From contig CM057152.1 of assembly GCA_029962745.1 (NCBI GenBank), forward strand, positions 23,951,176 to 24,015,175: a DNA stretch of 64,000 nt, read 5' to 3'. The DNA comes from Echinometra lucunter (Eukaryota; Echinodermata; Echinoidea; Camarodonta; Echinometridae). The notes under the pieces were generated by a model that worked only from the letters and a program-made list of their open reading frames with translations, was not told the origin of the DNA and did not search any database. This document shows, one piece after another, positions 37,801 through 50,043 of this stretch (positions are counted from its first letter, which is position 1; each line of letters opens with the position of its first letter). The translations under genes were made by a program, and so were the position numbers.

Positions 37801-40800
37801 GAAAAGGCTTCAGCTAAGGCACTTTTTTCTATTTCCAAGATTTCACTACAGCCTACTTTTTCCTATGATGCAGAAGAGAACTTTCTTGCCATACACCAAG
37901 CTAACAAAGCTAAGTTATGAAACAGATGATACATGAATGACTGTTTTTATCTTTTTAATTTTTCAGCCATATAAAAAATCTTATCCAAATATCAAACCTG
38001 GGAAGGTGTGTATTTCATCCAGCAGGTAAAATAAAGCATGATTTCACTCAGATAAAAATAAATGATTAGATAAATTTTCTTCCATTGGCAAGATCACACC
38101 AGATGGCTTCAACATTAACAATTAATCATTTTAAACAAATCCCTATTTCCCATTGTTAGTCCCATTTCATCCAATAATTGATTAAAAGAATGAGGACGTT
38201 GCTCGAAATATTCAGTGAGGAACAAAATTCTAGTCAATTACTATACATGTATATCAAAAGAATTTAGGGAATTTTTAAAGCAAATCAAATAATCAAGATT
38301 TCATTAAAACTGCTACTTACTCGCTGCGAATGTAGATCATGTTTGGGAGAAAAGAGATAAATACAGATATCATAGTAGATTCAAAACACTTCATTCTCTC
38401 TCCTTTTTCCCCACCGAGAGAGCTACCGTTGAGGTACTTCAGTGACTGTTAGATTTTTCCAAAGAGATATACATCTTATCCAAATATTACATCTCAGATG
38501 AATTTCTGTATTTCATTTAGGACGTCAAATCAGCATGAATTCACTTAGATAAAAATAAACTACTAAGACAAATTTTCTAGCATTAACAAGAGTATGCTGA
38601 GGAAGGCTTCAAAATTTGCAAGGACTAAAAGCAAACACTTCCTTCTTGGCCACTGAAAGACTCATCTAATCAAACAATTGATATATGAATTGACTGTATG
38701 TGTAGTTCAATTATTCAATAGAGAATATTTTATTCAAACACTACATCTAAGAAAGAATGAAGGGAACTTTTAAATCATGTCAGATAATCCAGATTTCGGT
38801 GAAATTGCTATTAGAGAATCATGAATGGTGACTATGAATAGCTAAAAAGAGATTGAATGACAAAATATTCAAATGGATAAAATTCTTTCTCTTTTTTCTT
38901 CCTCTTTTCACTTAGATAAGGCTTCAGCTAAGGCACTTTTTTTCTATTTCCAAGATTTCACTACAGCCTACTTTTCCTATGATGGAGAAGAGAACTTTCT
39001 TGCCATACACCAAGCTAACAAAGCTAAGTTATGAAACAGATGATACATGAATGACTGTTTTTATCTTTTTAATTTTTCAGCCATATAAAAAATCTTATCC
39101 AAATATCAAACCTGTGAAGAAGGTGTGTATTTCATCCAGCAGGTAAAATAAAGCATGATTTCACTCAGATAAAAATAATGATTAGATAAATTTTCTTCCA
39201 CTGGCAAGATCACACCAGATGGCTTCAACATTAACAATTAATCATTTTAAACAAATCCCAATTTCCCATTGTTAGTCAAATTTCATCCAATAATTGTTAA
39301 AAGAATGAGGACGTTGCTCGAAATATTCAGTGAGGAACAAAATTCTAGTCAATTACTATAATACATGTATATCAAAAGAATTTAGGGAATTTCTAAAACA
39401 AATCAAATAATCAAGATTTCATTAAAACTGCTACTTACTCGCTGCGAATGAAGATCATGTTTGGGAGAAAAGAGATAAATACAGATATCATAGTAGATTC
39501 AAAACACTTCATTCTCTCTTCTTTTTTCCCCACTGATAAAGCTACTATTGAGGTTCTTCAGTGACTGTTAGATTTTTCTAAAAAGATATCAAATCTTATC
39601 CAAATATTACATCTCAGATGAATTTCTGTATTTCATTGAGCATGTCAAATCAGTATGAATTCACTTAGATAAAAATAAACTACTAAGACAAATTTTCTAG
39701 CATTAACAAGAGTATGCTGAGGAAGGCTTCAAAATTTGCAAGGACTAAAAGCAAACACTTCATTCTTGGCCATTAAAAGACTCATCTGATCAAACACTTG
39801 ATATATGAATTGATTGTATCTGTAGTTCAAATTATTCGATGGGGAATATTTCATTCAAACACTACATCTAAAAAAGAATGAAGGGAACTTTTAAATCATG
39901 TCAAGTAATCCAGATTTCAGTGAAACTCCTATTAGAGAATCGTGAATGGCGACTATGAACAGCTAAAAAGAGATTGATGACAAAATATTCAAATGGATAA
40001 AATTCTTTTTTTTTTCCTTCTTTTCACTTAGATAAGGCTTCAGCTAAGGCAGTTTTTTCCTATTTCCAAGACTTCACTACAGCCTACTTTTCCTATGATG
40101 GAGAAAAGAATTTTCCTGCCATACATCAAGCTAACAAAGCTAAGTTATGAAAGAGATGAAACATGAATGACTGTTTTTATCTTTTTAATTTTTCAGCGAC
40201 ATAAAACATCTTATCCAAATATCAAACCTGGGAAGGTGTGTATTTCATCCAGCAGGTAAAACAAAGCATGATTTCACTCAGATAAAAATAAATGATTAGA
40301 AAAATTTTCTTCCATTGGCAAGATCACACCAGATGGCTTCAACATTAACAATTGATAATTTTCAAACAAATTTCCAATTTCCCATTGTTAGTCCAATTTC
40401 ATCCAATAATTGATTAAAAGACTGAGGACATTGCTCGAAATATTCAGTGAGGAACAAAATTCTAGTCAATTACTATAACATGTATATCAAAAGAATTAGG
40501 GAATTTCTAAAGCAAATCAAATAATCAAGATTTCAGTAAACTGCTATTACCGCTGCAAATGCAGATCATGTTGGAGAAAAGAGATAATTACAGATATCAT
40601 AGTAGATCAAAACACTTCATTCTTCTCCTTTTTTTCCCCATGAGAGAGCTCCCGTTGAGGTACTTCAAGGACTGTCAGATTTTTCCAAAGAGATATACAA
40701 TCTTATCCAATTATTATACTCTCAGATGAATTTCTCTATTTCATTTAGGACGCTCAAATCAGCATGAATTCACTTCGATAAAAACTAAACTACTAAGACA

Positions 40801-43800
40801 AATTTTCTAGCAATTAACAAGATTATGTGAGGAAGGCTTCGAATTTTGCAAGGACCAAAAGCAAACACTTCTTCTTGGCCATTAAAGACTCATCTGATCA
40901 AACAATTGATATATGAATTGACTGTATCTGTAGTTCAATTATTCAATAGAGAATATTTTATTCAAACACTACATCTAACAAAGAATGAAGGGAACTTTTA
41001 AATCATGTCAAGTAATCCAGATTTCAGTGAAATTGCTATTAGAGAATCATGAATGGTGACTATGAATAGCTAAAAAGAGATTGAATGACAAAATATTCAA
41101 ATGGATAAAATTCTTTCTCTTTTTTCTTCCTCTTTTTCACTTAGATAAGGCTTCAGCTAAGGCAGTTTTTTCCTATTTCAAGATTTCACTACAGCCTACT
41201 TTTCCTATGATGGAGAAGAGAACTTTCATGCCATACACCAAGCTAACAAAGCTAAGTTATGAAACAGATGATACATGAATGACTGTTTTTATCTTTTTAA
41301 TTTTTCAGCCATATAAAAATCTTATCCAAATATCAAACCTGGGAAGGTGTGTATTTCATCCAGCAGGTAAAATAAAGCATGATTTCACTCAGATAAAATA
41401 AATGATTAGATAAATTTTCTTCCATTGGCAAGATCACACCAGATGGCTTCAACATTAACAATTATCATTTTAAACAAATCCAATTTCCCATTGTTAGTCC
41501 AATTTCATCCAATAATTGATTAAAAAAATGAGGACATTGCTCGAAATATTCAGTGAGGAACAAAATTCTAGTCAATTACTATACATGTATATCAAAAGAA
41601 TTTAGGGAATTTTTAAAGCAAATCAAATAATCAAGATTTCATTAAAACTGCTACTTACTCGCTGCGAATGTAGATCATGTTTGGGAGAAAAGAGATAAAT
41701 ACAGATATCATAGTAGATTCAAAACACTTCATTCTCTCTCCTTTTTTCCCCACTGAGAGAGCTACCATTGAGGTACTTCAGTGACTGTTAGATTTTTCCA
41801 AAGAAATATACATCTTATCCAAATATTACATCTCAGATGAATTTCTGTATTTCATTTAGGACGTCAAATCAGCATGAATTCACTTAGATAAAAATAAACT
41901 ACTAAGACAAATTTTCTAGCATTAACAAGAGTATGCTGAGGAAGGCTTCAAAATTTGCAAGGACTAAAAGCAAACACTTCCTTCTTGGCCACTGAAAGAC
42001 TCATCTAATCAAACACTTGATATATGAATTGATTGTATGTGTAGTTCAAATTATTCAATAGAGAATATTTTATTCAAACACTACATCTAAGAAAGAATGA
42101 AGGGAACTTTTAAATCATGTCAAGTAATCCAGATTTCAGTGAAACTGCTATTAGAGAATCGTGAATGGTGACTATGAACAGCTAAAAAGAGATTGATGAC
42201 AAAATATTCAAATGGATAAAATTCTTTCTCTTTTTTCCTTCCTCTTTTCACTTAGATAAGGCTTCAGCTAAGGCACTTTTTTGCTATTTCTAAGATTTCA
42301 CTACAGCCTACTTTTCCTATGATGGAGAAGAGAACTTTCATGCCATACAGCAAGCTAACAAAGCTAAGTTATGAAACAGATGATACATGAATGACTGTTT
42401 TTATCTTTTTAATTTTTCAGCGATATAAAAATCTTATCCAAATATCAAACCTGGGAAAAGGTGTGTATTTCATCCAGCAGGTAAAATAAAGCATGATTTC
42501 ACTCAGATAAAAATAAATGATTAGATAAATTTTCTTCCATTGGCAAGATCACACCAGATGGCTTCAACATTAACAATTAATCATTTTAAACAAATCCCAA
42601 TTTCCCACTGTTAGTCCCATTTCATCCAATAATTGATAAAAGAATGAGGACTTTGCTCGAAAAATCCAGTGAGGAACAAAATTATAGTCAATTACAATAC
42701 ATCTATATCAAAAGAATTTAGGGAATTTTTTAAAGCAAATCAAATAATCAAGATATTAATAAAACTGCAACTTACCAACTGTGAAGGTAGATCATTTTTG
42801 GGAGAAGAGATAAAGAGAAATATCATAGTAGATTAAATACACTATATTCTCTCCCTTTTTTTTCCCCACTGATAAAGTTACCATCAAGGTACTTCAGTAA
42901 CTGTTAGATTTTTCTAAAAAGATATTAAATCTTATCCAAATATTACATCTCAGCTGAATTTCTGTATTTCATTTAGGACGTCAAATCAGCATGATTTCAA
43001 TTAGATAGAAATACAGTACAGAGACAAATTTTCTAGCATTTACAAGAGTATTCTAGGGAAGGCTTCAACATTTACAAGGACTAAAAGCGAACACTTCCTT
43101 CTTGGCCATTAAAAGACTCTTCTGATCAAACAATTGATATATGAATTGATTGTATCTGTAGTTCATATTATTCAATGGGGAATATTTTATTCAAACACTA
43201 CATCTAAGAAAGAATGAAGGGAACTTTTAAATCATGTCAAGTAATCCAGATTTCAGTGAAACTCCTATTAGAGATTCGTGAATGGTGACTATAAACAGCT
43301 AAAAAGAGATCGATGACAAAATATTCAAATGGAGAAAATTCTTTCTCTTTTTTTGTCCTCTTTCCCTTAGAAAAGGCTTCAGCTAAGACACTTTTTTTCT
43401 ATTTCCAAGATTTCACTACAGCCTACTTTTCCTATGATGGAGAAGAGAACTTTCATTGCCATACACCAAGCTAACAAAGCTAAGTTATGAAACAGATGAT
43501 ACATGAATGACTGTTTTATCTTTTTAATTTTTCAGCCATATAAAAAATCTTATTCCAAATATCAAACCTGGGAACGAAGGTGTGTATTTCATCCAGCAGG
43601 TAAAATAAAGCATGATTTCACTCAGATAAAAATAAATGATTAGATAAATTTTCTTCCACTGGCAAGATCACACCAGATGGCTTCAACATTAACAATTAAT
43701 CATTTTAAACAAATCCCAATTTCCCACTGTTAGTCCAATTTCATCCAATAATTGATAAAAGAAATGAGGACGTTGCTCGAAATATTCAGTGAGGAACAAA

Positions 43801-45525
43801 ATTTTAGTCAATTACTATACATGTATATCAAAAGAATTTAGGGAATTTTTAAAGCAAATCAAATAATCAAGATTTCAGTAAAACTGCTACTTACTTCCTG
43901 CGAAGGTACATCATTTTTGGCAAAAGAGATAAAGAGAAATATCATAGTAGATTAAAAACACTTTATTCTCTCTCCTTTTTTCCCCACTGATAAAGCTTCC
44001 ATTGAGGTACTTCAGTGAATGTTAGATTTTTCCAAAGAGGCATCAAATCTTATCCAAATATTACACCTCAGATGAATTTCTGTATTTCATTTAGGATGTC
44101 AAAACAGCATGATTTCAATTAGATAAAAATATACTACTGAGGCAAATTTTCTAGCATTTACAAGAGAATCCTAGAGAAGGCTTCAGCATTTACAAGGTCT
44201 TAAAGCAAACCCTTCCTTTTTGGCCATTAAAAGACCCATTTGATCAAACAATTGATATAAGAATTGATTGTATCTGTAGTTCCAATGATTCAATGGGGAA
44301 TACTTTATTCAAACACTACATCTAACAAAGAATGAAGGGAACTTTTAAATCATGTCAGGTAATCAAGATTTCAGTGAAATTGCTATTGGATGATCGTAAA
44401 TGTTGAACATGAATAGCTATAAAGAGATAAATGACAAACTATGCAAATAGATGAAATATTTTCTCTTTCTTCCATCCTCTTTTCTCTTAGATAAGGCTCC
44501 AGCTAAGGCACTTTTTCCTATTTCCAAGATTTCACTACAGCCTATTTTTCCTATGATGCAGAAGAGAACTTTCATGCCATACACCAAGCTAAAAACCTAA
44601 GTTATGAAACAGATGAAACATGAATGACTGTTTTTATCTTTTTAATTTTTCACAATATTAAAAATCTTATCCAAATATCAAACCTGGGAACAAGGTGTGT
44701 ATTTCATCCAGCAGGTAAAATAAAGCATGATTTCACTCAGATAAAAATAAAGGATTAGATAAATTTTCTTCCATTGGCAGAATCACACCAGATGGCTTCA
44801 ACATTAACAATTTATCATTTTAAACAAATCCCAATTTCCCATTTTTAGTCCCATTTCATCCAATAATTGATAAAAGAATGAGGACCTAGCTCGAAATATT
44901 CAGTGAGGAACAAAATTTTAGTCAATTACTATACATGTATATCAAAAGGATTTAGGGAATTTTTTAAAGCAAATCAAATAATCAAGATTTCAGTAAAACT
45001 GCTACAAACCAACTGTGAAGGTAGGTCATGTTTGGGAGAAGAAATAAAGAGAAATATCATAGTAGATTCAAAACACTTTATTCTCTCTCCTTTTTTCCCC
45101 ACTGATAAAGATACCGCTGAGGTTCTTCAGTGACTGTCAGATTGTTCTAAAAAGATATCATATCTTATCCAAATATTACATCTCAGATGAATTTGTGTAT
45201 TTCATTTAGGACGCAAATCAGCATGATTTCAATTAGATAGAAATATACTACCAAGACAAATTTCCTAGCATTTACAAGAGTATCCAAAGGGAAGGCTTCA
45301 ATATTTACAAGGACTTAAAGCAAACACTTCCTTCTTGGCCATTAAAGGACTCATCTGATCAAACTTCATATATGAATTGATTGTATCTGTAGTTCACATA
45401 ATTCAATGGGGAATATTTTATTCAAACACTACATCTAACAAAGAATGAAGGGAACTTTTAAATGTCAAATAATCCAGATTTCAGTGAAACTGCTATTAAA
45501 GAATCGTACACTCTAAAAAGAAATT

Positions 45526-45740
45526 GACCACGACATGGTTATTTTTAACGTCACAGGGGTCAACTATGCACCTACTACAACCGTGGTCGTTTCGACCACG
45601 TTCTCCGTGGTCATTTCAAATAACATCATATTGTGGTTATAAAATGACCCAAACGTGGTCATAAAGTGACCACGCTTCTGTGGTCAATACAACACTTGAA
45701 CGTGGTCATCACATGGTCATTTCATGCCGTGGTTGAATTA
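45526..45740. promoter_or_regulatory. Cluster of about twelve (G)TGGTCA motifs
   Basis: GTGGTCA, GTGGTTA or the reverse TGACCAC/CGACCAC occurs about twelve times in ~210 bp (for example 45525, 45580, 45592, 45605, 45630, 45653, 45667, 45679, 45699, 45712, 45726), on both strands. Several sites form inverted pairs (GTGGTCG-TTT-CGACCAC). The 7-mer overlaps the RUNX consensus TGYGGTY. Clustered short motifs next to a repeat boundary are also typical of subterminal repeats of DNA transposons. The boundary sequence CACTCTAAAAAG could be a transposon end, or just diverged array (AGCTAAAAAG). Confidence 0.55.
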
Positions 45741-46040
45741 ATGATATTGTCCGAACCTCATCATTCTTCTATACTCTTTCACGCATCATGTCACTTTTGA
45801 CAACAAAATTGAATGTTACAATGTGCAATGAATTTTCTGATCAAATGAGTTGAATTTTATTCAAATTTCAAACAGTCAATTCGAACATCAAGAAATGTAA
45901 TTGTCAATACAGGTACAATAATTTGCGTAATTTATACATTATATTCCAGTTATATAGAAATATTTATGCATGGTTTGACCTTAATGGTAGAATTTAAGAT
46001 ATTCTATTTTCATATTCTGACCTAAAAGAGACCCATAAAT
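45741..46040. other. AT-rich stretch without recognised features
   Basis: I see no gene, repeat or site here beyond short A/T runs. Confidence 0.4.
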
Positions 46041-46059
46041 AGAATTCCCTATTTTTTTT

Positions 46060-46490
46060 CATGGTGACTGGATGAATCTAGTATACGTGGTTGAAATCTA
46101 TGCCTCCGGCTTAATTTGCTGGATCAGAAATATATCACTTTTAATTACTGGAAATGTACTACAAAACTGGGAAAAAACACCAAGGGTTCTATGTTCAAAT
46201 GACACTGTGTCGGCCAAATTTGAAGCTTATCCATCCCATGGTTCTAAGTCATTGAGAGAACCAACCATTTTCATGTATGTAACCTTTGACCTTTGACCTC
46301 GTAACCCCAACATCAATGCACATCACCGTCCTTCCCATATTCATACATGAGCCAAGTATGCAGTTGAGCTAGCTGTTCAATGTTTCTTAAGTTATCGCAA
46401 CAATGAAAAAGGGATAGACGGGCAGACGACCTGAAAATACATGCCTCTGGCATCCATCTGTTGACACAGGCATAAAAATATTGTTCAAAA
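46060..46490. repeat. Dispersed-repeat-like sequence with TGACCT direct repeats
   Basis: It contains ATGCCTCCGGC near 46101, AACCTTTGACCTTTGACCTCG at about 46280-46300 (two TGACCT half-sites in DR1 spacing) and an ATGCCTCTGGC...AGGCATAAAAA inverted pair near 46441-46477. A related ATGCCTTCAC...AGGCATATAAAT pair occurs at about 48430-48475. These recurring edges suggest a family of short dispersed elements. The 74-codon frame across 46072-46296 has no recognised domain and is not called as a gene. Confidence 0.45.
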
Positions 46491-46520
46491 CATATCAAGA
46501 TATCTACGGAAACAACTGCT

Positions 46521-46768
46521 GCATTAGAATACATAAACATTTTCTTAAGCACAAAATGAATGTTTTTCACACAGAACTATGTTTTAAAGGTTTCTTTTGA
46601 TTTTAATCAACAATGTTTTGCAGTAATGCTATTTCATACAGCATGGAAATTCAATTCAACTTCATTCATAATGGAATAAATTATGATGATCATTCCCATC
46701 TGTCAAACGTAATATACACAGCAATGAAATACAAGCATTAGAATACATAAACATTTTCTTAAGCACAA
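46521..46768 (+). repeat. 33-bp direct repeat pair
   Basis: GCATTAGAATACATAAACAT plus TTTCTTAAGCACA occurs at 46521-46553 and again at 46735-46767. The spacing is 214 bp. The match is essentially perfect, far above background for this AT-rich region. Confidence 0.85.
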
Positions 46769-46859
46769 GAATTGAAATCCTTTAGATCTTATATTTCACT
46801 ATCATTTAACCCCTTTACAAAATGAGAATATATAAACGTCAAAACTAATTTTGCCTTAA

Positions 46860-47560
46860 TCTTATTTTAACTGGGCTATTTAAGACCAAATTTTTACGGG
46901 GGGGGGAGGGGGGGGGGTCAGTTTGACCCCCCCCCCCCCACCCTCCTTCAATTTTGCCTGGACATAGAGCGGGATGGTCATATATAAGAAAAATTCGGCT
47001 TTCTATTTTCAATTAATTATTCAAATGCATGAAATCATATTTTCACCTATATAACTCCATAAAAAGGGTTGCTATTTTTTTGTATTGGTATTCCTCAACA
47101 TACATCAAAAGATTCCCTTGCTAAAAGCTTGAAAAGGTGTATGCAACAAACAAAATAGCACAAATAAAATCAATTTCTAGTGTTTTTTTTTTATTATTTA
47201 TAACCAAAATTTGTTGCAGACACCTTTTCAAGCTTTTTAACACTAGAATAAATTAATAACAATGATTAAGAGTGGAAATAATCCAAATTATATTAATTTA
47301 TCTGAACATAGAATTTGCAAACAAAATCACAAATTTGAGCTGTTCTCGGTTGACGTGCATGTACAAAATATAAAGTATCTTCACAACACTGTACCCGGAC
47401 ATCGCAAATTTGGTCTTGAAATGTGTGGGAGACTTTTTTTTAAAAAGTCACGAAATCGCGTGGCAAAATCTTTGCGCGTTGTGAAATTATCACGAAAAAT
47501 TTCAAGGGGGGGGGGGGTCAATTTGACCCTCCTCCCCAGTTAAGATAGGGTTACAGTTGC
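46860..47560. repeat. Poly-G bearing dispersed repeat
   Basis: A G-run then C-run pair flanks TCAGTTTGA (about 46900-46945). A second G-run followed by TCAATTTGACCCTCCTCCCC sits at 47505-47535, after CpG-rich sequence (AAATCGCGTGGCAAAATC, TTTGCGCGTTGTG). The shared G-run/TCAATTTGACCC edge indicates related element copies or ends. The 93-codon frame at 47262-47543 runs through this repeat and is not supported as a gene. Confidence 0.5.
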
Positions 47561-47759
47561 ATTTTGTCTACAATTTTAATGTTTCCCATGTCACATGTTT
47601 TCTTGTCCATTCTTTATCATGCAGTTTTAGAAGAGACAATGACAAATTACATTGTAAATATACACATTCTGTTCACAGATTATAATACGAACGTTCAGTT
47701 AAAAAGCATCAAATCAGAAATAACTTGCTTAATTCATGTCCCCATTTAATGGACAAGAT

Positions 47760-48360
47760 ATCATGGGTGTCACTGTACAAAAATGAAAAACAAGAGGCGC
47801 GTTGAGATATGATGTCGATTCGTGCCATATTTTTGTGTACAGGTCTAGGGGTTTTAGGGTGAAACAAAAATGTAGCTGAGGCAGGACATATTTTGGTTTG
47901 CTGTCTGGCCGCAAAAGAATACAATTCAAATTTATAAAAAAGTTGGCGCAAGTTTTGGCAAAATTCTCTTTTGTTGTGGCTTGGCGCGTTGATGTATGTT
48001 CATTAGGTTCATTAGCGTACATGGCAGCACAGAGTTGTATCATATCTGAACACACCTAAAATAGATCATAACCTGACTAAAACTAATTGATTTTGATCAT
48101 TAATAATAAAAATAATTATACATTCATGAATTTTTCCTGGATTTGTACATGAAATCACGTTTTTGAGCAATTTTTGATACGAGTACAAAACATTGTGTAA
48201 CTAGGAACCGCGTACACATGGTCCCTAAAAATGAGCAAGATGCCACAGAAAAATGTCATGCAGTGTCGCGGTGACATCTTGGCGCGTTGCAGAAATACAG
48301 CGCGAAACGTTGGGGGGGGGGGGGGAGGGGTGGATTCCACCCTCGCCCATTTTAGGGTTA
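47760..48360. repeat. Related poly-G/GGCGCGTTG repeat copies
   Basis: GGCGCGTTG recurs at 47796, 47983 and 48281, and a 16-base G-run at 48311-48326 is followed by a TTTAGGGTTACA edge. The sequence before it (GTGTCGCGGTGACATCTTGGCGCGTTG) parallels 47440-47500. These are probably degenerate members of the family at 46860-47560. Minus-strand proline-rich frames here are translations of the G-run. Confidence 0.45.
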
Positions 48361-49790
48361 CATTCTTGAAAACTTACAAATTGAATAATTCTAGTAAATA
48401 AAACAAGCAAATAGATGACCTGAAAACAATGCCTTCACCACCCAACTTTGTTGTGCAATGGGCAGAGGCATATAAATAACTTTGTTGTAAACCTTAACTA
48501 CTTTCAGTCAACATCTTAACAATTTTTCATAAACATGTATTACCAATTATTGCGGTCAGGATATCTTTTGTGCATTTGGTGAGCACCAAAATATTTTAAA
48601 TATCACATAAACTTCCTAGTTCTTTTTTTTTTTTTTCACCATGTAGATTTGCATGGACTAAACTTTGGTCACTTCAGTGCTTCAAAGCCCAAATGGATCA
48701 CAATATTACAAATTATTCAAGAAAATATCTTGTATCTTAGGTATATGATTGATGAATCATTTTGAACATGAATCAAGATGTTATGTACATAGACAGGGTG
48801 ACAAAAACAGACATATTATTAAACTTTCTTGTAAATTAGATTTGCGAGTGTGAAACTGTAAATAGACACAACTACGTTAAAGAAGAAATAGTTAAAGCCA
48901 ATTCACAAATGCTTTCCTCTAAATATTGCTGTCTGAGAGCATGAAAAATGAGGGGATGTGTTTGAAAGATCACAGCCTTATTTTACCTTATTTTTTTCTG
49001 AAATTAGGGGTAGGCTATACAGGGGGGGGGGGGGGTGGTAAAAATGGTGATGTTGAAATCAATTTAGGCTCATTCTTATTTGATGCAGTTTGATCTCCTG
49101 AGCATTTTGACACCAATTTTATGAAAATCGGGCAAAAAATGAGGTGCCGCCCAAAAAATTGATTTTTTTTTTGGGGGGGGGGGGATCCTGAGGGGAACCG
49201 AAAATCGTCTCTTTATAGCATATTTTTGTAACTTCGCCATTTAGCAACCGATTTTAACCATTTCTGTGTCATTTCCTGGGTTTTAGGGGTCAAGGAATGC
49301 ATTAAGAATACTCATTTTACTTCTGATTCCACCTTCTTTGTCAAATCTACATTTATTCTGATTTTATAAAGGATTACAGTGGTGGTTATTTTCCCTCATG
49401 TCACAGTATCGGGAATGTCCCCTAACACCTATGACTTTGTACTGCACTTTCACACTGAAAATTATCATTGTGTTTTAATTAATGAATATGATCAAAGAGA
49501 AACTGACTTCTTGTAACAAGCAATGCAATGAACTGGTAACTGACAGGTACAGTACACCTTGTTAGTACTATACAGACATATCGTGGAAAGGTATATTGTT
49601 CATGAACAGGTGCCAATGTGATGAACAATGGTTTAATTTCAGTTAAAAAGCAAAACATTGTTCCAACACAATTATCACACATTTGCTGAGGTCCCAAGAA
49701 CCAATCACATAGCATGATGTCATTGGAACAACACTGCCACTTTGAATGTCAGCTCATTTATGGTGTCTCCATAACCTGCTGTCACCATTT
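48361..49790. other. Gene-free stretch with G-runs
   Basis: G-runs lie at 49022-49035 and 49176-49185, and a T-run at about 48624-48638. No supported coding exon, transposon ends or tandem repeat were found. Confidence 0.4.
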
Positions 49791-49797
49791 AGCTTAC

Positions 49798-50043
49798 ATT
49801 GCTCCGGATGCTCCACTGTGTAAATACAGATATGTGATCATAGAGACAAGTATCACAGACCATTCCCTTCTGCTGTTGTCCTGATGAAGTTTCATTAACC
49901 TGCACCTCAGGATCAGTCGCTGGTTTTGCTGCCAACATTTCTACAGGCACTGGCTTATTTGACTCTGCCAATTCCTGGGTCCATTTCGTCGTTAACTTGT
50001 CAGACTTGTGCTGGCCAAATAATGTATTGAAGTCTTCTTCAAT
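49798..50043 (-). CDS. Internal exon, 82 codons, uncharacterised protein
   Basis: On the minus strand an excellent acceptor (TTTTTATTTCTTTTCTCTAG) ends at 50044. The exon is open for exactly 246 nt to the donor GTAAGC at 49797-49792, so it is phase 0 at both ends. It starts IEEDFNTLFGQHKSDKLTTK, continues with WTQELAESNKPVPVEML, then a polar linker (ETSSGQQQKG), and ends with MVCDTCLYDHISVF. The opening resembles a segment seen in uncharacterised, often SAM-domain-associated, invertebrate and fish proteins (xDF..LFG....xKxxxxW). That is a recollection of pattern, not a search result. The CDTC pair could start a metal-binding site, but no partner pair is visible. Neighbouring exons were not found. 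Confidence 0.6.

Larger units (their letters stand above)
26640..45525 (-). repeat. 1.1-kb repeat array, minus orientation, 17 units
   Basis: The inverse anchor TTCAAACACTACATCT (one variant reads AAACAATACATCT) occurs near 27304, 28565, 29676, 30798, 32048, 33156, 34274, 35389, 36508, 37623, 38733, 39853, 40961, 42073, 43190, 44308 and 45421. Spacing is 1108-1122 bp except two intervals of about 1250-1260 caused by a 138-bp internal duplication (28066 and 31551). The CAG-NNN-GTAAGT module reads, from right to left: TTG (donor lost, 45010), GAA 43895, TTG 42776, CGA 41659, a 2-base form 40551, CGA 39439, CGA 38321, GAA 37211, CGA 36094, 34977, 33862 and 32745, CAA 31497, CGA 30383, CCA (donor lost, 29265), CAA 28012, CCA (donor lost, 26892). 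The most similar copies are two or three units apart, which indicates block amplification. Confidence 0.95.

Noticed and set aside
45514..45526. CACTCTAAAAAG as a CACTA-type transposon terminus
   Set aside because: The same bases align with diverged satellite (AGCTAAAAAGAGATTGA), and no matching opposite end was found; kept only as an alternative.
46072..46296. 74-codon plus-strand frame
   Set aside because: Lies across a dispersed-repeat-like segment with TGACCT repeats; no splice sites or domain.
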